5,252 nt of DNA from Chloroflexota bacterium (GTDB lineage Bacteria > Chloroflexota > Limnocylindria > Limnocylindrales > CSP1-4): NCBI GenBank assembly GCA_021786915.1, contig JAJYMP010000368.1:1-5252 (forward strand), given 5' to 3'. Of the stretch, positions 1-5,252 are shown in pieces. The translations under genes and the position numbers were made by a program. The number at the start of each line of letters is the position of its first letter. Position 1 is the first letter of the stretch. The notes below the pieces were generated by a model. That model had not been told where the DNA came from, did not search any database, and saw only the letters and a list, made by a program, of their open reading frames with translations.

Positions 1-20
1 GTCCCAGCCTGAGCCGTCAC
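1..20 (-). CDS. Possible 5' end of an unidentified gene downstream of radA (partial)
   Basis: A GTG codon on the minus strand (18-20) is preceded by AGAGG (26-30) with a 5-base spacer, a good ribosome binding site. The frame stays open to the window edge and would encode V/M-T-A-Q-A-G. The gap to the radA stop is 80 bases (21-100) and holds no convincing terminator, so this gene could be the next member of the clpC-radA operon. In Firmicutes radA is commonly followed by disA and then a PIN/TRAM protein and ispD. Six codons cannot tell which, if any, applies here. The call rests only on the start context and could be wrong. Confidence 0.35.
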
Positions 21-100
21 GGTGGCCTCTGGAGCGCGGTCGCGGCGACGGGACGGACGAGGGGGACGCTGGGCTGCGACGACGCGCGGCAACACCCGCG

Positions 101-1507
101 TCAGCGCCCCCGCCCCGAGCTCACGGGGCCCTCGGCCAGGGCCACCCGGATCGCGTCCGCCACCGACCCGGTGGCCACCACCTCGAGCCCGTCCACGGTG
201 CTCGGCACCCGCCCGCCGGCGCGCGGCACGATGGCCCGCGTGAAGCCGAGGCGGGCGGCCTCCCGGAGGCGCCGCTCGAGCCCGCTGACCGACCGCAGCT
301 CGCCGAGCAGGCCAACCTCGCCGATGGCCACCGTCCCGGACACGAGCGGCCGGTCGCGGAACGACGAGGCGAGGGCGAGGGCGACCGGCAGGTCGAGCCC
401 GGGCTCGTCGACGGACAGCCCGCCCGCGAGGTTGGCGTAGACGTCGTGCCCGGCCAAGCCGATCCCGGCCCGCCGTCCGAGGACCGCCACGAGCAGCGCC
501 AGGCGGTTGGGGTCCACGCCCGAGGCCGTGCGACGCGGCGACGGGGCCCCGGTCGGGGCGACGAGCGCCTGCACCTCGACCAGCAGGGGCCGGGTCCCCT
601 CGAGCACGGGCGCCGGGACCGAGCCGGGCGCGGGGCCGTCATGCTCGCCCAGGAAGGCGCGGCCGGGGTCCGGCACCTCGGCGAGGCCATGCTCACCCAT
701 CTCGAACACGCCCACCTCCTCGGTGGAGCCGAAGCGGTTCTTCGCCGCGCGCAGGAGCCGCAGCGCGCCGCTCCGGTCGCCCTCGATGGACAGCACGACG
801 TCGACGAGGTGCTCGAGCGTCTTGGGTCCCGCCAGTGTGCCGTCCTTGGTCACGTGCCCCACCAGCACCACCGGGATCCCGTCGCCCTTGGCGAGCTCCA
901 TCAGCCGCAGCGCAACCTCGCGGACCTGGCCCACGCTCCCGGGCGGCCCGTCGAGCTCCTCGGAGGAGACGGTCTGGATCGAGTCCACGACCAGGAGCCC
1001 GGGCCTCTCCTGGCGCGCCAGGTCGGCGATCCGCCCGACACCGGTTTCAGCCACCACGCAGATGGCATCGCCCACGCGGACGCTCGTCCGCCCCAGGCGC
1101 TCGGCGCGCAGGCGCACCTGGCCGGGCGACTCCTCGCCCGTCGCGTACAGGACGCCGGCGCCATCGGCGATCCCGGCCGCGACCTGGAGCAGCAGCGTCG
1201 ACTTGCCGATGCCAGGCTCGCCGCCCACCAGGACGACCGATCCAGCCACGAGCCCGCCCCCGAGCACGCGGTCGAGTTCGCCGATGCCCACGGGCGTCCG
1301 GATCGGGGCCGTCTCGCCGGCGTGCGAGAGCGGGGTAGGGGGCGCGCTGGCCCCGCCTGAGACGACGGCAGACGGGCGGGGGCGGGGCTCCCGGACCACG
1401 GTCTCGACGAGCGTGTTCCACTCGCCGCACGCATGGCACTGGCCCTCCCAGCGGAGGACGGACGCGCCGCAGGACTGGCAGACGTACCGGCTCTGGACGC
1501 GGGCCAC
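101..1507 (-). CDS. radA: DNA repair protein RadA (branch migration ATPase, Sms family)
   Basis: This is a complete RadA of 468 residues, close to the usual 450-460. RadA is a cytoplasmic, DnaB/RecA-like ATPase that promotes branch migration and processes recombination intermediates. Domains in order: an N-terminal C4 zinc finger (Cys10, 13, 24, 27); a Pro/Ala-rich linker (about 38-70); a RecA-fold ATPase with Walker A GGEPGIGKST (95-104, Lys102) and Walker B LLVVD (171-175); the RadA signature KNRFG (256-260); and a C-terminal Lon-protease-like domain (about 300-455). The Lon catalytic Ser/Lys are not evident, as is usual for RadA, where this domain is structural. The start is GTG (1505-1507), chosen because GGAG lies 6 bases upstream and the zinc finger begins at the expected distance. 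It begins 19 bases after the clpC stop, which indicates co-transcription. No frameshift or missing motif was seen. Confidence 0.97.
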   Translation of the reverse strand: MARVQSRYVCQSCGASVLRWEGQCHACGEWNTLVETVVREPRPRPSAVVSGGASAPPTPLSHAGETAPIRTPVGIGELDRVLGGGLVAGSVVLVGGEPGIGKSTLLLQVAAGIADGAGVLYATGEESPGQVRLRAERLGRTSVRVGDAICVVAETGVGRIADLARQERPGLLVVDSIQTVSSEELDGPPGSVGQVREVALRLMELAKGDGIPVVLVGHVTKDGTLAGPKTLEHLVDVVLSIEGDRSGALRLLRAAKNRFGSTEEVGVFEMGEHGLAEVPDPGRAFLGEHDGPAPGSVPAPVLEGTRPLLVEVQALVAPTGAPSPRRTASGVDPNRLALLVAVLGRRAGIGLAGHDVYANLAGGLSVDEPGLDLPVALALASSFRDRPLVSGTVAIGEVGLLGELRSVSGLERRLREAARLGFTRAIVPRAGGRVPSTVDGLEVVATGSVADAIRVALAEGPVSSGRGR

Positions 1508-1513
1508 GGGCAG

Positions 1514-1517
1514 CTCC
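1514..1517 (-). promoter_or_regulatory. Ribosome binding site of radA
   Basis: GGAG on the minus strand sits 6 bases before the radA GTG, inside the 19-base clpC-radA gap. It fixes GTG at 1505-1507 as the start and indicates that radA is translated from its own site on a shared transcript. Confidence 0.7.
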
Positions 1518-1526
1518 GCGCCGCCG

Positions 1527-4001
<2,475 letters not shown>

Positions 4002-4009
4002 ACGCGGTG

Positions 4010-4013
4010 CCTT
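4010..4013 (-). promoter_or_regulatory. Weak ribosome binding site of clpC
   Basis: AAGG on the minus strand lies 8 bases before the clpC ATG. The match to the anti-Shine-Dalgarno sequence is short, but it is the only purine-rich stretch at a suitable distance. Confidence 0.5.
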
Positions 4014-4050
4014 GCTCTAGCGTCGGTGCGGGGACGCCGACCTGAAGGCC

Positions 4051-4059
4051 ATCCTAGCA
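4051..4059 (-). promoter_or_regulatory. Candidate extended -10 promoter of clpC
   Basis: The minus strand reads TGC-TAGGAT, an extended -10 (TGn) followed by a hexamer matching TATAAT at 4 of 6 positions, including the leading TA and final AT. It is one of the few A/T-containing spots in a very GC-rich gap. Transcription would begin near 4043, giving an untranslated leader of about 40 bases. No good -35 hexamer is found 16-18 bases upstream, which is tolerable for an extended -10. No CIRCE, CtsR or HAIR operator was recognised nearby. Transcription-start mapping would settle it. Confidence 0.35.
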
Positions 4060-4220
4060 CCCCCGTCCGGGCACGGCGCTGAGTCGCCTCCCGCAGCCCA
4101 CGAGATTGACACGCGGGAGCATCCCGCCGGTTTGCTGCCGCTCTGAACGCACCGACCGGGGTGATGCCCTGGGGTTACGCGACCCGCGAGGCCCTCTGGG
4201 TTCGCCCCGAATGCGACGCA

Positions 4221-4280
4221 GCCCGGCCCCCGATTCCGGGGACGCCTCGCGAACCCGCGGGGCTCGCACCGGCGCCGGGC
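4221..4280. other. Compact foldable sequence of unknown role
   Basis: GCCCGGC (4221-4227) is complementary to GCCGGGC (4274-4280) and closes a 60-base unit. Inside lie hairpin CCCCG-ATTC-CGGGG (4228-4241) and hairpin 4244-4263, which has eight pairs including one U-G if the plus strand is transcribed, or a C-A mismatch if the minus strand is. Together they could form a three-way junction. It is too short for a tRNA and lacks a proper T-arm. In DNA this GC-rich such pairings arise by chance often, so confidence is low. Confidence 0.2.
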
Positions 4281-4283
4281 GCG

Positions 4284-4315
4284 AATCGAAAGGCCCGCCG
4301 GGAACCGGCGGGCCT
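4284..4315 (-). terminator. Intrinsic terminator of rpsA
   Basis: A perfect 11-base-pair stem (AGGCCCGCCGG, 4305-4315 pairing with 4291-4301) with a 3-base loop starts about 40 bases after the rpsA stop. On the minus strand it runs into TTCGATT, a short and imperfect T-tract, as is common in high-GC genomes. On the plus strand the following bases are less T-rich and no gene precedes it, so the terminator is assigned to rpsA. It would separate rpsA from the clpC-radA unit. Confidence 0.75.
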
Positions 4316-4356
4316 GGTGTCGTTCAGTTCGGGCGCCGGGCGCTCGCGGCAGGGGC

Positions 4357-5252
4357 TCAGGCCTCGGCGGGCTCCGGGCTGGTCTCCTCGGGGGCGGCCT
4401 CGGCTGCCGCGGGCTCGGGGGCCTTCTCGGCCTCGGGCTCGGGGGCCTCGGACGGCTTCGGTTCGGGTGCGTGCTCCGGCTCCGGCGAGGGCGCGGGCGC
4501 GACCTCCCCGGCCTTGGCCGGCTCCGGCTCCGGCGCGGCCGGTGCGGCCTCGCTCGGTGCGGTCGCAGCCGGGTCGGGGGCCTTCTGGGCAGCCTCGGCA
4601 GCCGCGAGCTGGGCCCGGACCTGGGCGAAGGCCCCGGCCAGGGTCGTGTCGATGCCACCCTCCGGCTCGGACAGGGCGTCCGACGGCGAGTAGCCGCGCT
4701 CCGGGCGCTCCCGTCGCTCGCGGCGCTCGCGGCGCTCGCCCGTGGGGGCCACCGACGGCGCCGGCGTGGTGCCGGGCTCCGGAGCGGGGCGAACCGGCGG
4801 CTCCTCTGCCTGCTTGAGGCTGAGCCCCAGGCGGTGGCGCTCGGAGTCGAGGCTGATGATCTTGAGCTTGAGCACCTGGCCCTCGTGGACCACGTCGCCC
4901 GGATGGGCAACGCGCTGGTGGCTCAGCTCGCTGATGTGGATCAGGCCCTCGAGGCCCTCGCGGACCCGCACGAAGGCGCCGAAGTTGACGAGCTTCGTGA
5001 CGGTCCCGTCGATGACATCGCCGACCTTGAAGTCAGCGACCGTCGACTCCCACGGGTCGGGCTGAAGGCGGCGGATCGAGAGGCTGATCCTGCCGCGCTC
5101 ATGGTTGATGTCGATGACCTCGGCCTCGACCTCGTCACCGACCTTGTAGCCGGCCTCGGGGTTGTTGACCTTGTTCCACGAGAGCTCGCTCTTGTGGACG
5201 AGGCCGTCGATGCCGCCCAGGTCGATGAAGATGCCGAACGGGGCGATCGAGC
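4357..5252 (-). CDS. rpsA: 30S ribosomal protein S1, C-terminal part (cut by the window edge)
   Basis: The frame is open from the right edge to a TGA at 4357-4359, giving 297 visible residues; the N-terminus lies outside the window. S1 binds mRNA on the small ribosomal subunit and aids translation initiation. A nearly complete S1 (OB-fold) domain is visible at 5065-5252, with FGIFIDLGGIDGLVHKSELS near its start and RGRISLSIRR at its end. A DPW linker follows, then a second full domain at 4813-5028 (GTVTKLVNFGAFV, GLIHISELS, RLGLSLKQ). After that comes a tail of about 149 residues rich in Ala, Glu and Pro (4360-4806), with an Arg/Glu block (4696-4737) and a short non-repetitive segment IDTTLAGAFAQVRAQL. 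The GTG at 4969-4971 is not the start: it falls inside the second S1 domain. A different multi-S1-domain protein is possible, but domain order and linker favour RpsA. Confidence 0.88.
   Translation of the reverse strand, partial: SIAPFGIFIDLGGIDGLVHKSELSWNKVNNPEAGYKVGDEVEAEVIDINHERGRISLSIRRLQPDPWESTVADFKVGDVIDGTVTKLVNFGAFVRVREGLEGLIHISELSHQRVAHPGDVVHEGQVLKLKIISLDSERHRLGLSLKQAEEPPVRPAPEPGTTPAPSVAPTGERRERRERRERPERGYSPSDALSEPEGGIDTTLAGAFAQVRAQLAAAEAAQKAPDPAATAPSEAAPAAPEPEPAKAGEVAPAPSPEPEHAPEPKPSEAPEPEAEKAPEPAAAEAAPEETSPEPAEA
4411..4448. repeat. Direct repeat in the rpsA tail (14 bases, twice)
   Basis: GGGCTCGGGGGCCT occurs at 4411-4424 and again at 4435-4448, 24 bases (8 codons) apart. A related stretch, TCGGGGGCCTTCT, occurs at 4414-4426 and 4574-4586. 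The repeats encode APEP-type units, so the low-complexity tail probably grew by in-frame duplication. Confidence 0.6.
4716..4739. repeat. 9-base tandem repeat in rpsA encoding Arg-Arg-Glu
   Basis: GCTCGCGGC occurs at 4716-4724 and 4725-4733, followed by a partial copy (4734-4739). On the minus strand this encodes repeated R-R-E triplets within the block GERRERRERRERPERG. The period of three codons keeps the frame, and copy number may vary between strains. Confidence 0.75.

Larger units (their letters stand above)
4002..4356. other. Intergenic gap between rpsA and clpC
   Basis: This 355-base stretch has no credible gene; the open frames across it are uninterrupted only because of high GC content. 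From the rpsA side it holds the rpsA terminator hairpin (4291-4315), a foldable stretch (4221-4280), a small inverted repeat GCGGGA-GCA-TCCCGC (4113-4127) about 55 bases upstream of the candidate -10, the candidate clpC promoter (4051-4059) and the clpC ribosome binding site. The position of the small inverted repeat would suit a regulator site, but it matches no operator I know. No tRNA was recognised. Confidence 0.8.

Noticed and set aside
446..1360. A 304-codon plus-strand open frame opposite radA.
   Set aside because: It is antisense to the conserved RadA ATPase region, is His/Arg/Gly-rich and has no family resemblance.
4106..4111. TTGACA on the plus strand, a perfect -35 hexamer.
   Set aside because: No -10-like hexamer lies 16-18 bases downstream and no plus-strand gene follows it, so it is probably coincidental.
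4221..4280. A tRNA-like gene suggested by the 7-base closing stem.
   Set aside because: The unit is 60 bases rather than about 73 or more, the supposed T-arm has a 4-base loop and no TTC consensus, and no anticodon arm can be drawn.
4017..4910. A 297-codon minus-strand open frame covering the gap and part of rpsA.
   Set aside because: It overlaps the S1 domain in a different frame, crosses the terminator hairpin, and its product is Arg/Pro/Ser-rich low-complexity sequence.
4969..4971. GTG as the start of a short S1-like gene.
   Set aside because: The frame is open upstream to the window edge and encodes the first half of the same S1 domain plus another S1 domain, so this codon is internal.

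Overview
The window is ordinary, very GC-rich bacterial housekeeping DNA. All real genes lie on the minus strand, so transcription runs from the right edge to the left. In that order it holds the 3' part of a ribosomal protein S1 gene (rpsA, cut by the right edge), a 355-base gap, a complete clpC, a complete radA, and possibly the first six codons of another gene at the left edge.

Organism: the strong G/C bias at third codon positions, the ClpC sequence (two near-identical N-terminal repeats reading [19 protein letters not shown]) and the 'DPW' linker between S1 domains suggest a high-GC Gram-positive-like bacterium. A Chloroflexota lineage is my best guess and Actinomycetota the alternative. 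This comes from remembered family sequences, not a search.

Layout: rpsA ends at 4357 and is followed by a strong GC-rich hairpin (4291-4315) with a short T-containing tail, a plausible intrinsic terminator. The rest of the gap has a candidate extended -10 promoter for clpC (TGC-TAGGAT, 4051-4059), a weak ribosome binding site, and a compact stretch that can fold (4221-4280) with no assigned role. clpC and radA are 19 bases apart, and radA has its own GGAG site ahead of a GTG start, so they look like one operon. No terminator is visible after radA, and a GTG with a good AGAGG site occurs 80 bases later, so the operon probably continues to the left.

Function: ClpC is the Hsp100 unfoldase that feeds substrates to ClpP. 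RadA is a DnaB-like ATPase that processes recombination intermediates. S1 binds mRNA on the ribosome. clpC-radA is a classic stress/repair pairing, also seen in Firmicutes, but here ctsR, mcsA and mcsB do not precede clpC. I found no mobile element, CRISPR array, tRNA, rRNA or novel system. The findings are modest: the foldable gap element, the retained phosphoarginine-pocket glutamates in ClpC, and the long low-complexity tail of S1.
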